Of a DNA stretch of 21,292 nucleotides, positions 1 through 6,877 are shown piece after piece. How positions within the stretch are numbered: the first letter of the stretch is position 1; every line of letters begins with the position of its first letter. The stretch spans positions 1-21,292 of the forward strand of contig DATDRM010000075.1 in NCBI GenBank assembly GCA_035291705.1, given 5' to 3'. The notes beneath the pieces were generated by a model. It was not told the DNA's origin and ran no database searches. It worked only from the letters and a program-made list of their open reading frames with translations. This DNA comes from DATDRM01 sp035291705 (GTDB taxonomy: Bacteria > Chloroflexota > Anaerolineae > Anaerolineales > UBA4823). The translations under genes and the position numbers were made by a program.

Positions 1-99
1 TTGTCATCGTCCGCACAGAGGTTGGGAAGAAGCGGAGGTGCCTGCGGGAGCAAGTATTTGTAGGGGGATTTACCCGGCAGGTTTAAGATAATAGTCAAT

Positions 100-1308
100 T
101 TACGCCCGGCGGGTAGCCATCCGCAGCCAGGCGCGCAGCCGCCGGATAAGGCGCACCCAGGGATATTCCATCGGTTTAACAGGTTGAGTCGTGGCAAGCC
201 AGGGGTCCAGGTCGAGCATCTTGCGGCTGAAGTAACGGCCCAACAAGACCATCGAGGCGAGCACGGGGGCAGCCAGCACTACCCCAACGATCCCAATCAA
301 GTTAGCGGCGACCAGCGCGGCGACCAGCACTGCCGCCGGATGCACCCCGAGGGTGTGGCCCATGAAGCGGGGATTGACCACATTATCCAGGATTTGGTCG
401 ATTATCAGGGCGGTGATCAAAACCATTGCGGCGTACTGCCAGGCCTGCAAGCCAAAATAATTCTGGCCTTGCAATAGGGCCACCAGGGCGGTGACTATCC
501 AGACGACCAGTGGGCCGATATAGGGGATGAATCTGGCTATACCGGCTAAGATGGCGATGGCCAGGGAATACCGCAAGCCCAGACCGGTCATCAGGATGGT
601 ATATATAATAGTCGCCAGGAGGAACATAACCAGCTGTCCGCGCAGAAAGACATTCCAAATGGTCACCAGTTCATTCCCTAAGCGGCGGATATCTGTGCTA
701 TAGCCTGGGATGTCGATGCGGATCAGGTCGCTCGAGACCTTGCCCGATTCGGCCAGCAAGAAGTATGAGATCAGCAAAACGAAGAAACCCCAACCTAATG
801 TAGAAAAGGCGCCGGTGGCGAACGTGCCGACAAGCGTGCCTACCCGTCCCAGCAGCGGCTGCAGCGTGCCCAGCACCTGGTTGGTCAGGGATTGTAAATC
901 GTATTGCTTGAGACTGAATTCAAAAGGCCCAAAAGTATAGGTCTGCTGAGAGATCTGGGCAACCAGTTCGGGGAGGGTGCGAGTGAAATTGTTTACCACG
1001 CTGATCAGGCTTTGCAGCTGCTGGACAATGGCGAATCCGGAGGCGGTGAGCAATCCCAATACAATGATCACCAGAACCAGATAGATCAGATTGACAGACC
1101 AGCGCCAGTTTAAATTCGTAGCGCGGTTGATGCGCGCTGCCAGTGGGTGGAGCGCGTAGGCCAGGATGACGGCCAGGAGAAGGGGGCCGATGATCGTGCG
1201 GAAGTAAACCAGCAGCGCAGTGAAAATTGCGACGAAGGTCAATCCGATCACTAACTTGGTGGTCGACGACCAGCTTGGGGAAGGGGGTGAGAGATCAGCG
1301 TTCGACAT
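100..1308 (-). CDS. AI-2E family permease (first of a tandem pair by position)
   Basis: A 402-residue polytopic membrane protein of the AI-2E/PerM family. The N-terminus has two hydrophobic segments (about residues 18-55), followed by a segment near 68-98, an amphipathic extracytoplasmic stretch (about 100-155) and a C-terminal block of five or so helices (about 155-360). Family signatures are the LRGQL motif before the central helices and the ARFIPYIGP loop after them. Length is usual for the family. Members export autoinducer-2 (TqsA) or act as Na+/H+ antiporters; nothing here fixes the substrate and no lux genes are present. It is the last gene of the minus-strand run and begins 30 nt after the stop of its paralogue. 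The ATG at 1308 has only a weak ribosome-binding site, so coupling to the gene before it is likely. Confidence 0.88.
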   Translation of the reverse strand: MSNADLSPPSPSWSSTTKLVIGLTFVAIFTALLVYFRTIIGPLLLAVILAYALHPLAARINRATNLNWRWSVNLIYLVLVIIVLGLLTASGFAIVQQLQSLISVVNNFTRTLPELVAQISQQTYTFGPFEFSLKQYDLQSLTNQVLGTLQPLLGRVGTLVGTFATGAFSTLGWGFFVLLISYFLLAESGKVSSDLIRIDIPGYSTDIRRLGNELVTIWNVFLRGQLVMFLLATIIYTILMTGLGLRYSLAIAILAGIARFIPYIGPLVVWIVTALVALLQGQNYFGLQAWQYAAMVLITALIIDQILDNVVNPRFMGHTLGVHPAAVLVAALVAANLIGIVGVVLAAPVLASMVLLGRYFSRKMLDLDPWLATTQPVKPMEYPWVRLIRRLRAWLRMATRRA

Positions 1309-1338
1309 CGATTTTCATAATATCACAAATGGTCTGAT

Positions 1339-2451
1339 TCAATCGCCTGTGTTTTGAGACGGGAATTGAGTGTCCTCGGGTGGGAAAGGATCCAGGTCAA
1401 ATAAATTGGCATAGATATAGCGCCCGATGACCCGCGCCGAGGCAATGGTGGGCGCGGCCAGGGGAATGCCTAAAATCCCAGCGGTCAACGCGCCAACCAC
1501 AATCCCCAAAATGACAACCATCGGTTGCAGACGCACCCGGCGGCCGATGATGCGTGGGATCAAGTAGTTCAGGTCGAATTGCGTGAAAGCTGTGTGCAAG
1601 GCGATGATGAGCAACAGGAAGGCCCAATTGGGGAGGGGCAGCCAGGTGGAGCCGACGAAAATGGCAAGGATCGCTGCAATGGCCAACCAGATGGCGTGCC
1701 CAAGGCTGGGCAGGAACTCCAACAAACCTGCCAGGATGCCCATGGCCAGGGAAAAGGGGATGCCCAGGATAAAACCGGCAACGGTGAAAATCACGGCGAC
1801 AACCAGGGCGAGCACCAACTGTCCGCGAAAGAAACTCCCCCAGATGAGGCTGATCTCATCCCGTAAACGGACGTAATCCTGGCGGTAATCCGGCGGTACC
1901 AGTCCTTCTACGCTCTTCCCTAAGGCGTCCCCATCTTTGATCAGGTAGAATGAAAACACCAGGATAAAGATCACCCAGATGAACGACGTGATCACGTCGA
2001 CCAGGAAAAACAGGGTCTGTCCGATGAATGGTTCTGCCAATAAGCGGAAGGAATTGGAGACCTGGTCGACCAGTACACTCCCATCGATGGCCATTCCCAT
2101 GAAGGTGAACTGCTGGTCAAGCAGTGCTTTTACCTGTCCCAGGATGAGTTGGATATCGAAGTTGAGATCGGCGTATTGCGTGGCGAGCAGCGGTGCGATC
2201 GACAAGGGTACGATCGTTGCAATCAGTAACATGATCAGGTAAGCCAGGGCAGTGGCCACCCCGCGTTTTACACGTAAGCGCTCTTGCAAGCGATTTACAA
2301 CTGGCGATAAGATATATGCCAGGATGAAGGCCAGGATCAAGGGAGGGACGACGACGCTGAACCGAAAGAGCAGATAGATAAAAAGAGCCAGCACCAACAG
2401 GCTGACGACAAATCTGGTCTGCGTTGGCCAGCGCGGGCGAGGGGTAGTCAT
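1339..2451 (-). CDS. AI-2E family permease (second of the tandem pair)
   Basis: A 370-residue paralogue of the neighbouring permease with the same layout: N-terminal hairpin of two membrane segments (about residues 12-50), a further segment near 65-85, an extracytoplasmic loop and a C-terminal helix bundle. It shares the FFRGQL motif and the LEFLPSLG loop, where the sister protein has RFIPYIG. The two are clearly homologous but diverged, so this is an old duplication or a recruited pair rather than a recent copy. Side-by-side pairs might form hetero-oligomers, which is inference. An AGGGGGG stretch just before the ATG may act as ribosome-binding site. The gene follows the 67-residue membrane protein by 28 nt. 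Substrate unknown. Confidence 0.88.
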   Translation of the reverse strand: MTTPRPRWPTQTRFVVSLLVLALFIYLLFRFSVVVPPLILAFILAYILSPVVNRLQERLRVKRGVATALAYLIMLLIATIVPLSIAPLLATQYADLNFDIQLILGQVKALLDQQFTFMGMAIDGSVLVDQVSNSFRLLAEPFIGQTLFFLVDVITSFIWVIFILVFSFYLIKDGDALGKSVEGLVPPDYRQDYVRLRDEISLIWGSFFRGQLVLALVVAVIFTVAGFILGIPFSLAMGILAGLLEFLPSLGHAIWLAIAAILAIFVGSTWLPLPNWAFLLLIIALHTAFTQFDLNYLIPRIIGRRVRLQPMVVILGIVVGALTAGILGIPLAAPTIASARVIGRYIYANLFDLDPFPPEDTQFPSQNTGD

Positions 2452-2479
2452 AGCCCCCCTGAGGCGAGGGAAACCCGAC

Positions 2480-2683
2480 TCAGGCTAAGAAAAAAGACAG
2501 TACCACCAAGATCACAAGAAAGGATCCGGCCAGGAAGCCAATGCGCCGTAAGTCTTTGATCACAGGGGTGTAATTTGGATTAAAGTCATCCCGCGCTGTG
2601 CGGAATACGCTCCCAACAGCCGGCGCGCTGGTAACTTCGGGATAAGCTGTGTTGCGAATCTGGCGCTTGCGTTTCTTGCTCAT
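2480..2683 (-). CDS. Small tail-anchored membrane protein, function unknown
   Basis: A 67-residue protein I do not recognise by name. It starts with a strongly basic stretch (SKKRKRQIR), continues with a polar region (about 10-43) and ends in a single hydrophobic segment (about 48-66) that reaches the C-terminus, so it should sit in the membrane with its N-terminus in the cytoplasm. A good ribosome-binding site, GAGAGG, lies about 8 nt before the ATG and directly after the sortase stop codon, 14 nt away. That spacing, and the real Shine-Dalgarno, argue that it is a genuine gene and not a chance reading frame. Its position between a sortase and two permeases suggests an accessory membrane role, but no function can be assigned. 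Confidence 0.72.
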   Translation of the reverse strand: MSKKRKRQIRNTAYPEVTSAPAVGSVFRTARDDFNPNYTPVIKDLRRIGFLAGSFLVILVVLSFFLA

Positions 2684-2697
2684 AGAATATTCCTCTC

Positions 2698-3615
2698 TTA
2701 ATTGCTTCCGCTTTGCAGGCGAGCGGATACCACGATGCGCTGGTTGTCAACCAGGTAAGGATAACACGAAATGAGGGTGACTGAAGGTAGAGAAGTTGAT
2801 TCCATCACATCCACTTGGGTCGGTTCGACCACCTTGCTGTCCGAGACGACATATGTGTAAGCTCTCTGGTTGGTGTACAAGATCACCTGGTCGCCGGCCT
2901 TTAAGCGATCTAGGTCGCGAAAGAGTTCACCGAAAATGTCGTTATGCGCGGAAAGGACGATATTGCCCTGGTCACCAGGGTTTGCCGAGCCAACATGTTG
3001 GCCAACCCCCTTCTTCAATTGTTCCCACCCATCCCCCTGGACGATTGGCGCGTCTACGTCCAGGGCTGGGATCTGGATGCGCGTGGCATGCTCTGGCCCA
3101 GGCGTGGGGAGGGGGATGTTGGCTAGAGATTGCACCAGGGGACGGAGATGTTCAGGGATCTCGGCTTCGTTTGGTCTGGCACCCTCCGGCGAGGTGGGTG
3201 GCGTGTGGCCAGAAGGGAGGACGATGGCCACAAAGAGCGGTGTCGGGGTAAGGGTGGGTTGTTCCAGGGCGGCCACAACCTCCTGGTTTAATTCCCGGAT
3301 AAGGTTGACTCCATTGAACAACACGAACAGCAATCCAATCACAGCCAGGATTTCTACAAAGAGCAATAGCCTGTCCATGATACGATTGCGCCGAGAGCGA
3401 GGCGCGGTCTCGACGGGCGCCTGTTCAGTTTCGGTTAATTCACCGGAGCGTAAGTCTCCTAAAGAGGAACCATCGATGTCGGGTGCGACCATGACCACCC
3501 GGCCAGTGCGGCGGAAACGTTCGAGGCGGTCCTCACGCGAGGCGCGCCGCTTCTCCACCAGCAACCGGCGCAGTTCTTCAACGGTAAAATCTTCGACAGA
3601 GACCTTTTTTCGCAC
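2698..3615 (-). CDS. Sortase family transpeptidase (membrane-anchored, class D/E-like)
   Basis: 305 residues. A cytoplasmic, highly charged N-terminal region (1-80, rich in Arg/Lys/Glu) precedes one membrane segment (about 82-104), a Pro/Thr-rich linker (about 119-175) and a C-terminal sortase barrel (about 176-303). The catalytic set is visible: His224 in LSAHND, Cys284 in TLISCYP and Arg293 in NQRIVV. Sortases cut a sorting motif near the C-terminus of exported proteins and join the product to a surface nucleophile. The long charged N-terminus is unusual for small housekeeping sortases. The start is GTG, 8 nt after the glycosyltransferase stop, with no clear Shine-Dalgarno. A later start at Met42 or Met80 would still keep the membrane segment and catalytic domain. 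Subclass assignment is tentative. Confidence 0.88.
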   Translation of the reverse strand: MRKKVSVEDFTVEELRRLLVEKRRASREDRLERFRRTGRVVMVAPDIDGSSLGDLRSGELTETEQAPVETAPRSRRNRIMDRLLLFVEILAVIGLLFVLFNGVNLIRELNQEVVAALEQPTLTPTPLFVAIVLPSGHTPPTSPEGARPNEAEIPEHLRPLVQSLANIPLPTPGPEHATRIQIPALDVDAPIVQGDGWEQLKKGVGQHVGSANPGDQGNIVLSAHNDIFGELFRDLDRLKAGDQVILYTNQRAYTYVVSDSKVVEPTQVDVMESTSLPSVTLISCYPYLVDNQRIVVSARLQSGSN

Positions 3616-3623
3616 GCCGGGGA

Positions 3624-4844
3624 TTATACCTTATTTACCAAAGACTCCATCAACCCGGCCAGATGCGCGGCCAGGGTAGGACGGTCGAAGTGCTGCTCCA
3701 GGTACCGCCGCCCGCTGAGGCCCATGGCGCGCCTGCCCTCGGGATCAGCGGCCAATCGACGGATGGAGTGGGCCAGAGCGGCAGGATCTCCAGGAGGCAC
3801 GCAGATACCGGCGGAAGCCTCTTCGACTACTTCCTGGATTACCCCCTCAATCGCCAGGATTATTGGCCGCCCGGCAGCCATATAGTCGAATACTTTGTTG
3901 GGATAAACGGTGGCGTACATCGGGATAGGCTTTAAGATGGCGATGCAGGCATCGGCAGCGGCCAGTGCCTGGGGCATTTCTCTCTTCGGAATGGGCGGGA
4001 TGAAACGTACGTTGAGCAACTCCAGCTCGGCGGCGCGAGCCATCAGGGCTGGTTTATCTTTGCCATCTCCTAAAAATACGATGATGATGTGACTTCCATC
4101 CCGGAGCAGGTGAGCGGCATCGAGCACGACGCCCAGGTCATTGGATAAACCATGCGCCCCGGCATATAGTGCCACGAACGTCCCTTCCAAACCGTGCGCC
4201 CGGCGAAATGCAGAGCCGTCTGTTTGTGGATCGAACATGGCTATGTCAGACCCGTTAGGGACCAGCTCGATTAACCGCGCGCCGCGCGCCTGGACATGTG
4301 CGACGAAACCCGGCGAGTTGACAACCACCAAATCTGCATGGCGATACAAAAAACGTTCGAGCCATTCCGAGGCGCGGATCAGCAGCGGCTGGCGAAGAAC
4401 ACCCACTCCCACGGCGAATGCCGGCCACAAGTCGCGCACCTCGAAAAGAAAGGGAACGCGCCTCAGACGCGCCAACGCCCAAGCGGTCATTCCCTGGAAG
4501 ATCGGCGGCGAGGTGCCCCACATCAGGTCGATCTTGCGCACACCCAGCCCAATCAGAAACGAAGAAGCCATGAAACTAAAGAAGCTGAATATTCGGTGAA
4601 TGAAGCTGCGATGGAGGGCAGGATAAGTGTAAGCCCTGAGCACTTTCACCCCTGGGCCTCCGTCCTGTTCAGTGACCCAGGCTACGCGCCCACCATGCAT
4701 AGTCCCGGTGAGGTAACTGACCGGGCTGACGATAATGGTGACCTGATGGCCGCGAGAGGCAAGGTAGCGCGCCAGTTCATGGTGACGGGTCCCGCCGGGT
4801 TCATCGAGGGCCGCGAAAGCCTGGTGGATCAGGAGGATGTGCAT
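3624..4844 (-). CDS. Glycosyltransferase family 4 (WbuB-like)
   Basis: 406 residues from the chosen ATG. The N-terminal Rossmann-like half starts MHILLIHQAF and carries the GGTRHHELA acceptor-side motif of WbuB-like GT4 enzymes. The C-terminal half has the donor-binding signature PNKVFDYMAAGRPI (about 315-328) followed by the acidic residues of the EGVIQEVVEEA helix and AGICVPPGD. GT-B enzymes of this type transfer sugars from nucleotide donors to growing surface glycans on the cytoplasmic face of the membrane. The frame is open for a further 69 codons upstream, but that stretch lies inside the heparinase gene and has no family similarity. The start used here overlaps the heparinase stop by 16 nt, which fits translational coupling. 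Confidence 0.9.
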   Translation of the reverse strand: MHILLIHQAFAALDEPGGTRHHELARYLASRGHQVTIIVSPVSYLTGTMHGGRVAWVTEQDGGPGVKVLRAYTYPALHRSFIHRIFSFFSFMASSFLIGLGVRKIDLMWGTSPPIFQGMTAWALARLRRVPFLFEVRDLWPAFAVGVGVLRQPLLIRASEWLERFLYRHADLVVVNSPGFVAHVQARGARLIELVPNGSDIAMFDPQTDGSAFRRAHGLEGTFVALYAGAHGLSNDLGVVLDAAHLLRDGSHIIIVFLGDGKDKPALMARAAELELLNVRFIPPIPKREMPQALAAADACIAILKPIPMYATVYPNKVFDYMAAGRPIILAIEGVIQEVVEEASAGICVPPGDPAALAHSIRRLAADPEGRRAMGLSGRRYLEQHFDRPTLAAHLAGLMESLVNKV

Positions 4845-6877
4845 GGGAACGTCCACTCGGTTACAAACGAAAGGGGCAGCGGCGATTTTACCTCCAAAGA
4901 AAAAGAAAGCGCGGGGATTTTTTGTCCATATGTGGGGGAAAACCAGCCCCCGGTGGGTGAAATTGGATCCGTGCCAGATAATAGCTCCCCGGCGCGCACC
5001 AGGCTGTAGGATGAGTAGGAAAAGATGTCGTTTGAAGCGGAGCTTCGCCATTGTCCTTCAATCTTGACTAACATGCTGATCCATCCTGGCGGGGATTTTA
5101 AACGAATCTCGATTCTCGAATCTCGACTCTCTTCTTTAATCTCCCATGGCCAATCCGGAAGCAGCCAGTGGAGCCGGGCGCGGTGAGAGGGCTCGGTGGG
5201 GGATAAGGCTTGTTGAACCTTTGGCCTGGAATCTGAAACTGGCAGCAGGGTGTCTTCGATAATCCAACGCCCATCGGCAAAGGCAATCACTCTCCGTTGA
5301 TGGATGATACCCAGGTGACGGTAACCATAGTGGCGGGCGACTAACTGCTCCAAGGAACCGTCCTGATCTCTTTGTTTGGGGATGAGCTCGGCTTGCGCCC
5401 AATCCAGCCAGAGGAAATAGCCAGCGCGGGTCATCTGGTCGCGCTCACCAACACTCACGGTATTGTGTACGCCTGTCCGGGCGAGGGCATTATCCCATGG
5501 TGAAGGTGCGTTATAAAGATAAGTACCCGGGTCTTGGGCGATATTCAAACCGCGCCACCACAAGTCCAGGTGCAACTGGTCAGCATGCCCCGGCCGGCTG
5601 GTAAAGCGCACGGCGCGCAGGTATGCCCAGGAAGAGTGACGCGGATTGCGAAGGACTGTTGATACCGAAGGGATGAGGGAAAGGGGATCAGGGGCATAGA
5701 GTCTTCCCTTATCGCTTATCGCTTGTCCCTGTTTCCCAAACCAAACCGCCATTTCATCCCACTGCCCTTCTGGAAAAGAGTGTTGTCCCAGGAAAGCGAG
5801 CGAAGCGGCTTGCAGCACAGGACGGTAATCCGCGAAGGGGTAAGTGGTCAAGGGCAGGATGTAGGCGCCGTCGTTCGGGCCTAGGTTCGGAACGTGACCG
5901 GAAACGGGATCGATCAGGTTCAACAGCCAATAGGTTGCCGCCGCCAGGCGCTGGCGGCTCGCAGCCGGGAATTCCTTGCTGATCCTATGTACCCACAGGG
6001 CGGCTTGCAGCATCAAGCGGTGGTAATTGGTGCTGTGCTGGACGTAGGCGCCGTCCGCAGAGATCTGGCTTTGCAGAGCATGATTAAACCAGCGCCAGCC
6101 TAACTCGCGCCAACGAGGAGAATCTGGATGATCCGGCAAAACCAATCCTGCCGTAATCAAGCCGGCAGCCTCCACCAGCAGGTGGTTGTTGTTTTGGGCG
6201 CGGGCATAGGCCAGGGTGGGCGGGATGCGGGTGGCATGGGCGGCAATTGCCGTGGAAAGTCGGGCGACTCTCTCGCCAGTGCTGTGCGATGATTTAGCGA
6301 ACACTTGAAAGGCAAAGGACAGTGCGATCAGGCGCAGGGCAACTTCCTGGGCTGAGACCCAGTTTGGTCCCTTGTTGGGCGGGTTAGAATCGAGGAAGGT
6401 TTCGGTGTAATCCCAGAACGTCTCGGGATAGCGGTCATCGCCGCTCAAGTGATAGGCTCGTCCGAGGGTATAGGCCCATTCAAAGCGAGCTGGCTCCCAG
6501 ATGAATTTGATGTCACTGGATTCCTTACGCCGCCGATTTGTTTCGTACTCCGTCCAATGTGCCCGTGGTTCCGGCACGGTCAGGTGCAGCGGGACAGGCT
6601 GCTCGCCAAACAAGCGCACCTGTCCAGCTACAATTTCGTCAGCCTCGGCGAACAAGATTGGGACCTGATCTCCCAATATCCATGCCAGATCCTCTGGTTC
6701 AGGAAGTTCGAACAACTGGCGGTTGATAGGTGTTGGTTGACTGCTGTCTTCCGGCGTTCGCCAGTGATAATATCCGCTGCGCAGTCCGAATTGATAGCAG
6801 GCGTAAAGGGCCAATTGCCTCGCACCAAGGTATCGCAAGGCTTTGAAGGCGAAATTAAAGCGTTGAAAATCAGGCAC
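4829..6877 (-). CDS. Heparinase II/III family (alginate-lyase-like) protein
   Basis: 682 residues from a GTG start that overlaps the oxidoreductase stop by 8 nt. The N-terminal half is the alpha/alpha-toroid domain (about 80-380), with the conserved NNNHLL (229-234), DGAYVQHSTNYHR (275-287) and GPNDGAY segments. The C-terminal half is the heparinase II/III beta-sandwich with SRPGHADQLHLDLWW (427-441) and HNTVSVGERDQM (471-482). These regions hold the His/Tyr/Asn residues used for uronate beta-elimination in the family. No signal peptide is visible, which is common for members placed in polysaccharide-synthesis loci, where the role may be chain trimming or modification. Two heptamer arrays are embedded in the reading frame, near residues 381-404 and 583-592. 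Confidence 0.9.
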   Translation of the reverse strand: MPDFQRFNFAFKALRYLGARQLALYACYQFGLRSGYYHWRTPEDSSQPTPINRQLFELPEPEDLAWILGDQVPILFAEADEIVAGQVRLFGEQPVPLHLTVPEPRAHWTEYETNRRRKESSDIKFIWEPARFEWAYTLGRAYHLSGDDRYPETFWDYTETFLDSNPPNKGPNWVSAQEVALRLIALSFAFQVFAKSSHSTGERVARLSTAIAAHATRIPPTLAYARAQNNNHLLVEAAGLITAGLVLPDHPDSPRWRELGWRWFNHALQSQISADGAYVQHSTNYHRLMLQAALWVHRISKEFPAASRQRLAAATYWLLNLIDPVSGHVPNLGPNDGAYILPLTTYPFADYRPVLQAASLAFLGQHSFPEGQWDEMAVWFGKQGQAISDKGRLYAPDPLSLIPSVSTVLRNPRHSSWAYLRAVRFTSRPGHADQLHLDLWWRGLNIAQDPGTYLYNAPSPWDNALARTGVHNTVSVGERDQMTRAGYFLWLDWAQAELIPKQRDQDGSLEQLVARHYGYRHLGIIHQRRVIAFADGRWIIEDTLLPVSDSRPKVQQALSPTEPSHRARLHWLLPDWPWEIKEESRDSRIEIRLKSPPGWISMLVKIEGQWRSSASNDIFSYSSYSLVRAGELLSGTDPISPTGGWFSPTYGQKIPALSFSLEVKSPLPLSFVTEWTFPCTSS
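5101..5131. repeat. Heptamer array inside the heparinase gene
   Basis: Four head-to-tail 7-bp units start at 5104, 5111, 5118 and 5125. All fit GANTCTC, with only the third base changing (A, T, A, C). In the heparinase frame they encode the charged ESRDSRIEIR stretch near the C-terminal beta-sandwich. The same kind of array occurs elsewhere in the window with different words. Confidence 0.8.
5667..5736. repeat. Ten-unit degenerate heptamer array inside the heparinase gene
   Basis: A 70-bp stretch that parses into ten 7-bp units without a slip. The clearest are two identical TTATCGC units at 5709 and 5716, followed by TTGTCCC (5723) and TGTTTCC (5730). Upstream in the same phase are G-rich units such as TGAGGGA (5674), AAGGGGA (5681) and TCAGGGG (5688). 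It encodes heparinase residues of about 381-404, between the toroid and beta-sandwich domains. Confidence 0.7.

Noticed and set aside
1..99. Open frame on the plus strand ending in TAA at 84-86, possibly the tail of an upstream gene
   Set aside because: Only 27 codons are visible, other frames are also partly open, and no family can be recognised.
100..2451. Quorum-sensing autoinducer-2 export module
   Set aside because: The family name is historical and members move different substrates; no lux or AI-2 synthesis gene is present.
2870..3679. 269-codon plus-strand open frame opposite the sortase and glycosyltransferase genes
   Set aside because: Arg/Ser/Pro-rich antisense translation with no family features; the minus strand carries convincing genes with catalytic motifs.
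4296..5009. 237-codon plus-strand open frame opposite the glycosyltransferase and heparinase genes
   Set aside because: Antisense shadow spanning two well-supported genes, with no recognisable domain.
4845..5051. Longer N-terminus for the glycosyltransferase
   Set aside because: The extra 69 codons lie inside the heparinase gene and do not resemble a GT4 N-terminus; MHILLIHQAF at 4844 is the family start.
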